Positions 1 through 7,303 of a DNA stretch of 59,644 nucleotides are shown piece after piece; the first letter of the stretch is position 1; every line of letters starts with the position of its first letter. Location of the stretch: NCBI GenBank assembly GCA_026400355.1, contig JAPLPE010000003.1, positions 1-59,644 of the forward strand. The letters run 5' to 3'. The position numbers were made by a program, and so were the translations under genes. Source of the stretch: Rhodobacterales bacterium (GTDB taxonomy: Bacteria; Pseudomonadota; Alphaproteobacteria; Rhodobacterales; Rhodobacteraceae). The notes below the pieces were generated by a model. It was not told where the DNA came from. It saw only the letters and a list, made by a program, of their open reading frames with translations, and did no database searches.

Positions 1-250
1 CCGGATCGATTGCTTCACGCTTGAACTGCGCAGGGCCCCGGTCGGCGGCGCGTTGCATCCGCTCGACGACCGGATCAACCGGATCATCGCCATGGTTCGG
101 GCGAAGGTCGAGCACCCGTTCCGGGTGATCAAGCGCCAGTTCGGACATGTGAAGACCCGCTATCGCGGCCTTGCCAAGAACCGCGCACATCTCTTCACGC
201 TGTTCGCTCTCGGCAACCTGTTCCTGGTCCGAAGAAGGCTGATGGCATGA
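1..250 (+). mobile_element. IS5-family transposase, 3' part only
   Basis: The reading frame is already open at the first base and ends with a stop at 250, so only the C-terminal part of the transposase is present; the window edge cuts the rest. The residues [13 protein letters not shown] followed by TRYRGLAKN and a final [14 protein letters not shown] are the typical C-terminal catalytic region of IS5-group DDE transposases. The glutamate of VEHPF is in the position of the last catalytic acid in that family (family knowledge). The element's right end probably lies about 150 bases beyond the stop, but I cannot fix the terminal repeat. Whether the full gene is intact cannot be judged from this window. 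Confidence 0.88.
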
Positions 251-691
251 GGACGAGTCTGCCCAGAACCTGCCCTACTTTGCGGACGCGGCCCCAAAAC
301 AGCGAAAACGGTGCCGTTTGCACGAAATAGAGAGGGGCAGCGGCGCTCAAGCGGCTATCTTGGCTAAGCCGAAGCCCCTGATCAGACGTTCCTATTGTTG
401 ACCCGGTCGGTTGGAACCTCCTCTCTCGTTTGAAGAACATAAATCAACCTCCTACAGCCTGTGCTGATAGGCTTAAAGCTTGCTCCTGCTGAGGTTTCTT
501 CGACCTGGCCCCTACCAATTCCTCCAATAGCAAACTGTTCGTCGCCTCGATGATCTGGTGAAAAGTATTAATAGCGGACTGACAGTGGTGTTCCATGAGG
601 GTCGGTTCTGTCCATTACTTTCCTCGAAGTTAGACGAACGCGTTCAGCAGGATGAACGCGTTCGCCTCGTTTTCGATGATCCCTGTCAGCC
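251..691. other. Gene-free stretch after the IS element
   Basis: No convincing coding frame is visible. The first 150 bases resemble the non-coding tail that follows IS5-group transposases and probably contain the element's right end near 390-400. The remainder is moderately AT-richer than the neighbours. It lies downstream of the DUF2382 gene that ends at 692, so it may hold that gene's terminator, but I see no clear hairpin followed by a T run. Confidence 0.4.
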
Positions 692-1453
692 TCAGTCGCG
701 GATCACGCGGCCTTGTTCGTCTAGGCGCTCGATCTCGACCTGCTGCTTGCGGACGGTGTCGGTGACGGTCTCGACGCGCTCGGTTTCACCCTTGCGCAGC
801 ATGACTTCTTCCGCGACGCGGGTACGCTTGGAAATGACTGCTTCTTCGCGGGTTTCGATCATTTCGATGGTGCTGTCGTTCCAGTCCCATTCGACGTCGT
901 CCAGCATCGTCGGCGTCTCGATCACCTTGCGGATGACTTCGGCATGCTGGTCGCGCAGCGACACCTGGGCCTGCACCTGACGCTCGGTCACGAAGCGGCG
1001 GATGCGGGTCTTGCCGGCTTCGACCATGCGCTTACCGACTTCGAGCTGCTCTTCGGCCAGACGCAGGACTTCGTCCTTGATGTCGCCCAGGGCCTTATGC
1101 TCGGCGATCAGGCCGGCGCCACGAGCTTCAAGGTCGACCGAGGTGAACTGCGACAGGACTTCCTCGGCACGAGTGGCCTCGGCGTCGTTATGGATGCGGA
1201 CCGTCAGAATGGCGCCGCCGGTGGACAGGGCTTTCTGGAAAACGGCGCCCTGATAAAGCTGAACGTCGCGACCGAACAGAGTGCGCCAGAAGGCCGGGCC
1301 GAAGTCCGAGCTCCCGCCCAGTTCAACGATGGCGTCACGGTCAAGCGTGTTGACCTCCGGGTCGGGGAAGCCCGCATCTTCAAGGGCCTTTTCGGCACGG
1401 CGGCTTTCGGCCACGGTGTCGAACAGTACAACCATCTCATCACTGCTAATCAT
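692..1453 (-). CDS. DUF2382 / YsnF-type stress protein
   Basis: A protein of 253 residues. The N-terminal ~100 residues (starting MISSDEMVVLFDTVAES) look like the YflT/YsnF-type domain. The region from about residue 125 onward is the charged, repetitive DUF2382 domain (ERQVQAQVSLRDQ, MIETREEAVISKRTRV), a family linked to general stress responses in bacteria; its biochemical role is not known. The ATG at 1453 is chosen because AGGAGA lies just upstream, while the longer frame starting at 1537 has no such site and a poor, Arg-rich N-terminus. It follows a second DUF2382 gene by about 90 bases on the same strand, so the two are probably co-expressed. No signal peptide is seen, so it is probably cytoplasmic. 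Confidence 0.85.
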   Translation of the reverse strand: MISSDEMVVLFDTVAESRRAEKALEDAGFPDPEVNTLDRDAIVELGGSSDFGPAFWRTLFGRDVQLYQGAVFQKALSTGGAILTVRIHNDAEATRAEEVLSQFTSVDLEARGAGLIAEHKALGDIKDEVLRLAEEQLEVGKRMVEAGKTRIRRFVTERQVQAQVSLRDQHAEVIRKVIETPTMLDDVEWDWNDSTIEMIETREEAVISKRTRVAEEVMLRKGETERVETVTDTVRKQQVEIERLDEQGRVIRD

Positions 1454-1543
1454 CGATCTCTCCTGAGGGTAAGCAGAACCGACCGTCTCGGCCCTGCATG
1501 GTGTGCGCCGCGTCTGACGGACCCGGCGGTGGGGCACGAGAAC

Positions 1544-2074
1544 CTAGTCGTTCCCGCGAGACGGTTTCGGGGGCAATCGCGAGACATGTGCCTCCTGCAC
1601 GCGCAGGACGACCTCTTCGCGATAGTGTTCGGAGACCCGCTTCTTGCGGATGTGAAGCTCTTCCTTCAGCCGGAGCCGGCGCTCGACAACCAGAACTTCC
1701 TCGACAATCGGAATGATGATCTCGTCATCGGTTTCGCGGATCAGCGGGCGCTGCTCGACGAAAGCGCCGATCGCGACTGTCTCGATCTCGTGCAGGTCGT
1801 GGATCAGTTCCTCGTCGACCGATTGCACCACCTCGCGGGTTTCGCGATGAATGCGGACCCGGCCGGTCTCGATCCTGCGGCGATCAACGGAAAGCTCTTC
1901 TTCCAGCAGCCGGATCACCGCCTCGTCGCCGATCACCTGCACGGCAGCGTCGTCCGTCGCGGTATCCATCAGCATGCCATGCCCGTCTACCGAACTCGAC
2001 CTAGGTCGAGCGCTACGCAAGCCATCGTCCTGCGCGTTCTCGACGGCTTCGGTTGCATGCTTCGCCTTTTCCAT
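1544..2074 (-). CDS. DUF2382 / YsnF-type stress protein, upstream paralogue
   Basis: A protein of 176 residues, almost entirely a DUF2382 domain. Two charged blocks can be seen, one around EEELSVDRRRIETGRVRI and one around VEEVLVVERRLRLKEEL, giving the pseudo-repeat typical of the family. The ATG at 2074 (MEKAKHATEAV) is preferred because GGAG lies a few bases upstream; an ATG nine codons earlier is possible. It lacks the N-terminal domain of its downstream partner, so the pair looks like one long and one short member of the same family in one operon. Function is unknown beyond an association of the family with stress. The protein is acidic, with no membrane segment. Confidence 0.82.
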   Translation of the reverse strand: MEKAKHATEAVENAQDDGLRSARPRSSSVDGHGMLMDTATDDAAVQVIGDEAVIRLLEEELSVDRRRIETGRVRIHRETREVVQSVDEELIHDLHEIETVAIGAFVEQRPLIRETDDEIIIPIVEEVLVVERRLRLKEELHIRKKRVSEHYREEVVLRVQEAHVSRLPPKPSRGND

Positions 2075-2394
2075 GCTGCGTCTCCGTAGGTGAATTGACA
2101 TATTCGACGCGAGTCATTTGCAATTATCAAAGGCATCGCCGCAGATATCATTTAGACTCAAACTCCGCAATTCTAGTCGAGCACGGAGCGGGTACTGGTT
2201 GTGTTCTCGTATAGAGCTTCACTCACGACAAGACTCCAGATCATTTTTCATGTCTATAGAAAGCACTGGATACACGCACCAAACCCCACACTCTGACATC
2301 AGCCGCCTTGCAGCATTGGATGATTCGATAGGCAGCCCAGTCGGAGTAACGAGTTATTGTAAAAGTTCTGATTCGCGCTGCTGAAATCACCGCC
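2075..2394. other. Intergenic region between stress operon and TRAP pseudogene
   Basis: The stretch is AT-richer than its surroundings and carries no frame that looks coding on either strand. It must contain the promoter for the minus-strand DUF2382 pair and the 3' end region of the broken TRAP receptor gene. I cannot assign clear -35/-10 boxes. Confidence 0.4.
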
Positions 2395-3711
2395 TCAGCC
2401 ATCGGCTGCTCGTGGCATCCTCGGTCCAATCCCCGGGTCGAGCCGGGTGCGGGATTGGCCGAGGTCTGCACGACGCTGCGCAGCAAGGCCGATTGCCGAC
2501 CGCCAGACGAAATCGAAGCTTGGCAAGGTCTCGGTTGCAAGTCGGTCAGTGTCGAGGTCGCCGACCACCTTGACAAAGACCTCGTACATCTCGGCCTCGA
2601 CCGCCTCGACCTGCTCAAGGGTCGCGGCGGCGCGAAGTTGCTCCACCAGAGCGGAAATCCTTCCGGTATAGGCATCGCCGCGATTCTTCCGGCGGGCATC
2701 GATCCAGCGGATGACCTGCCAGATGCCGGACAGGGCAAGCACGAACACCGAAAGGCCAAGCCCGATCGAGTCCGAATACTCGACAAGGAATGACGGCTTC
2801 TCGGCGTTGAAATACTGCTGGGCCCCAGGATGGACGGGCACGCCGAGCTCTTGCAGCGGTGCGTCGTCGGCAATCAGCGCCGCCGTCTTGTCCAGTTCTC
2901 GCAGGCGGTTCTTGTTGTCGACCACCAGCGCGGTCAATCGCCGGACCAGATCAGGGTTCAATTCCGACCGCGCGGCCAGAACGGCACGCACGCCGATCCC
3001 TTCGATATCTTCATGGGGCATCATCGGTCGTCCGGTCATCGCGCCACGCGGCACGACGATCCGTTCCAGCATTGGGGCGAACATCCGGATCGCATCGGCC
3101 TGATCGATCGGCACCAGCGTAAGCCCGGGCGTCTTCAGCAATTCGTGCATCGTGTCGTTGCCAAGTGCGATGACGCGCACCATGGCATCGGCCCTGCCTG
3201 CCTTGAGCGCCTCCATCGCGTCGACGGGCTTGTTCTCGGTGACCGTGAAGCTTTCCGGGGTTCAGCCGTAATGCTCCATGACCTTGAAGAACAACCGGTT
3301 GCTTCCGCTTCCGGCCGGCATGAGCGCGACACGCTTGCCTGCCAGATCGGCAGGTGTGCCGATCCCGGCGTCCTGTCGCGCCACGATGTGCATCATCTCG
3401 GGGAACAGGGCGACGACGCCTTCCACATCCGGTGGCAGCGGCGTGTCGCTTTGCAGCAGGCCAAGGTCTGCCTCGCCGTTGGCCAGCCGTTCGGCGTTCA
3501 TGACGGCGCCATCGCTTTCCAGGACGTCGATCACGATGTCGGATCCGGTCTCGCGCGCGACCTTTGACAGCGCTTCGGCGAACTGAAGGTATTCGCCGCC
3601 TTTCGATCCGGCACTCAGACGCAGGTTAGGGGTTTCTTCGGGGCTTTGTGCCTTGATGAACAACACAAGGCAAAGGGCCGTGGCCGCAATCAGCAAACCA
3701 ATCAGGCGCAT
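2395..3711 (-). pseudogene. TAXI-family TRAP transporter receptor, broken by in-frame TGA
   Basis: The two open parts lie in the same frame and together make a 439-codon gene. Codon 150 (3264-3262) is TGA. The N-terminal part has a membrane or signal segment (MRLIGLLIAATALCLVLFI) and then LRLSAGSKGGEYLQFAEAL, the start of the TAXI-type solute-binding fold. The C-terminal part ends with a membrane segment near SIGLGLSVFVLALSGIWQ and a cytoplasmic tail, an arrangement known in some TAXI proteins. In the family the position after HYG is usually Trp, so TGG to TGA is the likely event. Everything else is intact, so the mutation is recent, a sequencing error, or read through. The substrate cannot be told. 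Confidence 0.82.
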
Positions 3712-3877
3712 GGGGCAACACGTTCCATGACTGCCCGAAAAACGGCCTCCGAATGGTGCCCAGGCTGTCTTTCCGCGGCAGGAGCGCCTGCCTCGCCACA
3801 GATGCCAAAATTCGATTGCCACGAAAACGTCATCGGAACATCATCCTCGTGTTACAAATCGAAAGGAGGCAGACTTC

Positions 3878-4396
3878 TTGCGTGAAGAAAACTTGGCAGA
3901 CCTCGGGCCATCGTCCTGGACGATGGCACTGAAACAACTCCAGAATACAGGCAGAATCCGACCAGTGTTGCTGCTCTCTGGGGCTGGTGGCGAGGCAATC
4001 TTGAACGTCGATCCGTCGTCGGTCGTGGGCTCAGCGGCGAAAAGCCGAAAAATGCAGCTCATGGCCACGGCCCTTGCCATGTCGGGCGCTGCATACGTGT
4101 TCGAAACCGTGCTGCAGCAGCCACGGACATCGGCCATGCGCGTGGCAGGCTTCCTGCTGCGCAGCCACCAGAGCCGCAAGTTCCGGATCGCGCGGATCGG
4201 GAGGCGGAAGTCCGGCGAAGTGGTGCTTGGTGAACTGCGGGTCGGCATTGCTCAGCCTGATGGGTTGCGTCTGCCCCATGATCTCGACCTTGCCTTCGAA
4301 CAGGACGCCCCTGCACAGGAAGACCGCGACCGCGCATGGCACCTGCTCAAGGAGATGGGCGTCGAATTCGGGCAGGCAAACCGCGCCCTGAACTAG
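3878..4396 (+). CDS. Hypothetical protein with TTG start
   Basis: I do not recognise the family with confidence. The frame gives 172 residues. The choice of strand and start rests on a near-perfect Shine-Dalgarno (AAAGGAGG, 3862-3869) eight bases before a TTG. The middle (MATALAMSGAAYVFETVL) could be a short hydrophobic helix, and the C-terminal half is charged and ends EDRDRAWHLLKEMG. Third-position GC is high, as in neighbouring genes. An overlapping minus-strand frame (4031-4462) is also open, but it has no comparable ribosome site and an unusual His/Cys-rich composition. It stands alone between two minus-strand genes. Confidence 0.5.
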   Translation: MREENLADLGPSSWTMALKQLQNTGRIRPVLLLSGAGGEAILNVDPSSVVGSAAKSRKMQLMATALAMSGAAYVFETVLQQPRTSAMRVAGFLLRSHQSRKFRIARIGRRKSGEVVLGELRVGIAQPDGLRLPHDLDLAFEQDAPAQEDRDRAWHLLKEMGVEFGQANRALN

Positions 4397-4442
4397 GCGC
4401 GGCCCGTCTTCAGCATCCAGGCCACGGCTTTTGCCGTGCCGG

Positions 4443-5570
4443 TCAGCCTGCCAGCGAGGCAAGGCTCGTCAGTATAGGGTCAACGACCGGCTTCAGGACT
4501 GCCGCGATCGCGCTGTCGCCCATCAGCGTGTCGACCGTCGACCGTAGCGTTGGCAGGGCGCCATCGACAAGAGTCTTCAACTGGCCGCGGCCCGCTTCGG
4601 GAAGCTTGGTGACCAGTGGCCCAAAGCCGGACAGCCTGCCTGCAAAGTCCTGCAATTGCGGCAGAGCGGCCTGTGCCGTTGCGGCGTCCTTCACCGAGCC
4701 GAGCGCCGTCGTGATACCCTCCAGCGCCGAGGTGACACCCGATCCGATATCCACGCCTTCGACCGTAAGCGCCTGCTCCGTATCCGCAGTCGCGTCAGCG
4801 GTGTTTTTCGCGACCTCTCCGGCACCGCGGCCGAAGATCGCCCAAAGGATCCCGAGAGCGACCAGACCGCCAATAATGGGCCAAAGCCAGGGGTTCTTCA
4901 TGGCAGACGGCGTTCCTGCGTCGACGGCCTTCGCCGCCTGCCGCACCGGTTCCGCAGCCTGCCGCACCGGTTCAGCAAGCGGTGTCGTTGCGATCCTGAT
5001 CGATTCGGCGACCGGCTTGGTTTGGGTCACAAGATCATCGATGAAGCCTGCGCTCTGCAGGCTCTTTGAGAAGTCGCGGGGAAGAACGCCGAGGATTTCG
5101 TCCTTCTGGGCGCGAAGAAGGGTGAGCGCACCGCTTGGACCACCATTCTGAGCCGTTCCGGCCACGCCAAGGGCCGACATGATGACCGATCCCGCAATAC
5201 CCAGTATCGACCCGGATGTGGCTTCCGGAAGGTCCGCGTACTCCTTGAGCTTGCTGCCCATCACACCGACCCGCCCACCGCCGAACATCGACGAAAGCAC
5301 GTCTGCTCCCGCAGTGGCGGCACCCTTGGGATCGCTGCTCATCAGCTTCGAAAGGCCTTCGAAACCGCCCGTTCCCTGCTTGGAAATCAGCGCGGTCAGA
5401 GCATCGGCGCCCTGATTGGTCCCGGCCAGACCGATCATCCCCGAAAGAATTCCCGGCACCGCCGCACTGAGCGCTTTCTCGGCGATATCGGGCCGTGCGC
5501 CAATCATCGTTGCGATCTGCCCTACCACGGAGGGCGTTAGAAAATGTGTGATCAAGCCAAGAATGTTCAT
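4443..5570 (-). CDS. DUF937 domain membrane protein
   Basis: A protein of 375 residues. The first ~155 residues match the DUF937/YidB-like pattern: MNILGLITHFLTPSVVGQIA, alternating helices and Gly-rich turns such as SSMFGGGR. A duplicated short unit (AEPVRQA twice, residues ~199-212) precedes a single membrane helix at about 228-246 (NPWLWPIIGGLVALGILW). The C-terminal ~125 residues are Ala/Leu-rich and probably helical. With one transmembrane segment and no signal peptide, it is likely anchored in the inner membrane. The function of the family is unknown. It is a single-gene unit, and the IS3 remnant begins about 240 bases upstream of its start. Confidence 0.8.
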   Translation of the reverse strand: MNILGLITHFLTPSVVGQIATMIGARPDIAEKALSAAVPGILSGMIGLAGTNQGADALTALISKQGTGGFEGLSKLMSSDPKGAATAGADVLSSMFGGGRVGVMGSKLKEYADLPEATSGSILGIAGSVIMSALGVAGTAQNGGPSGALTLLRAQKDEILGVLPRDFSKSLQSAGFIDDLVTQTKPVAESIRIATTPLAEPVRQAAEPVRQAAKAVDAGTPSAMKNPWLWPIIGGLVALGILWAIFGRGAGEVAKNTADATADTEQALTVEGVDIGSGVTSALEGITTALGSVKDAATAQAALPQLQDFAGRLSGFGPLVTKLPEAGRGQLKTLVDGALPTLRSTVDTLMGDSAIAAVLKPVVDPILTSLASLAG

Positions 5571-5873
5571 TGTCTAGCACCCGAATTCATGCCCCGATGC
5601 CAGTGGTAAGCCGTGCGAATGCACCGCATACTAACTCAAGCCATCCTAGGCGAACGCCCTTTTCCGCCGCTGTGCTTATCGTCGTTTCGTGACGCTGAAA
5701 TGACGAAGCGCCCCGGTCCGGGGTCCGAAGATGGCCGGGGGAACTCGAGCAGCCCCAATGAATGCGGTATCCACGCGCCGGCAGCAGGATGCTGCGGCGT
5801 TGAGGACGACGACTGACCTTGGACTTGACCTGGAAAAGTGGAGAGCACCAACTAAGGAACCAGGAGATGTTCC
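5571..5873. other. Intergenic region with probable left end of IS3 element
   Basis: No coding frame is supported. The segment just before the transposase (about 5811-5873) reads like the non-coding left end of an IS3-group element, with the start codon of orfA preceded by AGGAG. The element's left terminal repeat probably lies near 5811, but the right end has been lost, so the pair of inverted repeats cannot be compared. The promoter of the DUF937 gene on the minus strand should also lie here. Confidence 0.4.
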
Positions 5874-6158
5874 ATGCGTAACGGGAACAGACCGACGCCG
5901 GAGTTTCGGCGTGAAGCGGTGCGGCTGGCACCGACCAGCGGCCGGATGCGGCGGGTGATCGCGGAGGATCTGGGCATCGGCTATTCGATGCTGCCGCGGT
6001 GGCTCGGTCATAAGCGGGATGCCAGTGTGCCGAGTGAGGCCCCGGTTGATCTGCATGCCGAACTGAAGCGGCCGAAGCGCAAGAATACGGTTCTGAAGCA
6101 GGAGTGCGATATCCCTAGAAAAGCCGCGGCCTTCTTCGCGAAAGAGGGAAGTCGATGA
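5874..6158 (+). CDS. IS3-family transposase OrfA, in a truncated element
   Basis: Encodes 94 residues with the N-terminal helix-turn-helix of IS3 OrfA (RPTPEFRREAVRLAPTSGR, then IAEDLGIGYSMLPRWLG) and a C-terminal leucine-zipper-like segment ending AAAFFAKEGSR. In IS3 elements OrfA binds the terminal repeats and OrfB is made by frameshifting. OrfB here starts four bases before the OrfA stop. The zipper carries some odd residues (KRPKRKNTVLKQECDIPRK), which suggests decay. Because OrfB is nonsense-mutated and truncated, this OrfA cannot support transposition on its own. Confidence 0.85.
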   Translation: MRNGNRPTPEFRREAVRLAPTSGRMRRVIAEDLGIGYSMLPRWLGHKRDASVPSEAPVDLHAELKRPKRKNTVLKQECDIPRKAAAFFAKEGSR

Positions 6159-7303
6159 CCTTCGGCGTCATCGAAGCGGAGAAGGCCGGTTTCCCGATCA
6201 GCCGGATGTGCAGTGTTCTTAGTGTCAGCCAGAGCGGGTTCTTCGCCCGGCAAGACCGTCAGGGCTACCGCCGCCAGCAGCAGGACATGGTCTATTTGGC
6301 GCATATCCGCACCGCCTTCGCGCTGTCGAACGGCACCTATGGTAGCCCGCGCATGCACCTTGACCTCGTCGATGAGGGCCATGAGATCGGGCGGCATCCC
6401 ATGGCACGGCTGATGCGCGAGAACCAGTTGATCGCGCGGCAGAAGGGGCGCCTGAAGCGCACGACGGACAGCGAACATGCCTGGCCCGTCCCGCCGAACC
6501 TCGTGGCGTAGGACTTCACGGCGGATGGCCCGGACATGAAATGGGGTGCAGACATCTCCCACATCTGGACGGCAGAGGGCTGGTTCTACCTCGCCATCGT
6601 GCTCGACCTCTTCGCCCGCCGCGTCGTCGGCTACGGGCGGTTCGGGATCAGGGGTGGGCACTGAGTCAGTGAGGCCCCTCTGGCGGATCTCGATCAGCGG
6701 GATCGAGGTGATCGAGCCAAGGCGCTCGATATCGAGGGTGACGTCCAGCAAATCGGTATCGAAGCGGACCGGCACGTCGAACTGGAAACCTGCCCGGACA
6801 ACGACGCCGTTCACGGGCGCAGTGGCGAAGGTCACCACCCCAGTCGCGGCATCGAGCGTCCAGCCGGAGGTCTGTTCCACAAGGCCCAGCGCGATCCGCA
6901 CGGTCCCGGCGACGGGTCGGGCAATCGTCCGGACCCATGTCTGCCCACCGGACGTGTAGCGCTTCACCAGCTGAAAGGCGGTGGTCACGCCGTTCCCGGT
7001 GCCGATTGTCTGGTCGAGGGGCGTGATGGTCTGCGAGGGCAGGCAGGACTTGTAATCGGCCCAGTCCTTGAAGCGGAACCCGTGCAGGCGGCCGTTCCTG
7101 GCTTCGAAGAAGGCCACGACGGCCGCCAGATCGTCGGCGCGGCGGATGCCATAGGCCACGTCGTAGCGGCGGCGGCTGTTGGCCCAGCTGGCATTGCGCT
7201 CTTCGTCGCCAGAGGCCAGTTCGACTACTTGCGTGCGTCGTTCCGGCCCCCCGCGCGCCCCGCGGCTGATGTTGTCGGGGAAGCGCACCTCGTGAAACGC
7301 CAT
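6008..7303 (-). CDS. DUF2460 phage tail protein, reading on into the IS remnant
   Basis: The start overlaps the tape measure stop (ATGA at 7303-7300). The first ~205 residues (MAFHEVRFPDNISRGARGG, NGRLHGFRFKDWADYKS, and near the end SITSIPLIEIR) form a complete-looking DUF2460 protein. In lambda-like and GTA-like phages of this group it sits after the tape measure and belongs to the distal tail. The normal stop has been lost at the junction with the IS3 remnant, so the frame runs on antisense to the transposase until 6008, adding about 225 residues of nonsense composition. The phage part may still fold, but a long junk tail would probably hurt function. Genes that usually follow (distal tail, NlpC/P60, host specificity) are absent. 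Confidence 0.8.
   Translation of the reverse strand: MAFHEVRFPDNISRGARGGPERRTQVVELASGDEERNASWANSRRRYDVAYGIRRADDLAAVVAFFEARNGRLHGFRFKDWADYKSCLPSQTITPLDQTIGTGNGVTTAFQLVKRYTSGGQTWVRTIARPVAGTVRIALGLVEQTSGWTLDAATGVVTFATAPVNGVVVRAGFQFDVPVRFDTDLLDVTLDIERLGSITSIPLIEIRQRGLTDSVPTPDPEPPVADDAAGEEVEHDGEVEPALCRPDVGDVCTPFHVRAIRREVLRHEVRRDGPGMFAVRRALQAPLLPRDQLVLAHQPCHGMPPDLMALIDEVKVHARATIGAVRQREGGADMRQIDHVLLLAAVALTVLPGEEPALADTKNTAHPADRETGLLRFDDAEGHRLPSFAKKAAAFLGISHSCFRTVFLRFGRFSSACRSTGASLGTLASRL
6155..6640 (+). pseudogene. IS3-family transposase OrfB, nonsense-mutated and truncated
   Basis: Starts with MTFGVIEAEKAGFPISRMC and runs 118 codons to a TAG at 6509-6511. In close relatives this position (after PNLVA) is normally Gln, so CAG to TAG is likely. 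The same frame continues with DFTADGPDMKWGADISHIW, which includes the first catalytic Asp of the DDE triad, through LYLAIVLDLFARRVVG-type sequence. All similarity stops near 6630-6640, where prophage sequence begins. The other two catalytic acids and the right end of the element are gone. The junction is with the 3' end of the minus-strand phage gene, so a deletion between the IS and the prophage tail genes is the simplest explanation. Confidence 0.85.

Noticed and set aside
944-2089. 381-codon plus-strand frame over the DUF2382 genes
   Set aside because: It runs antisense to two well-supported genes and its residue composition is that of a shadow frame in GC-rich DNA.
4031-4462. 143-codon minus-strand frame opposite the TTG-start gene
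   Set aside because: No Shine-Dalgarno comparable with the plus-strand site at 3862-3869, and unusual His/Cys-rich composition; kept only as an alternative.
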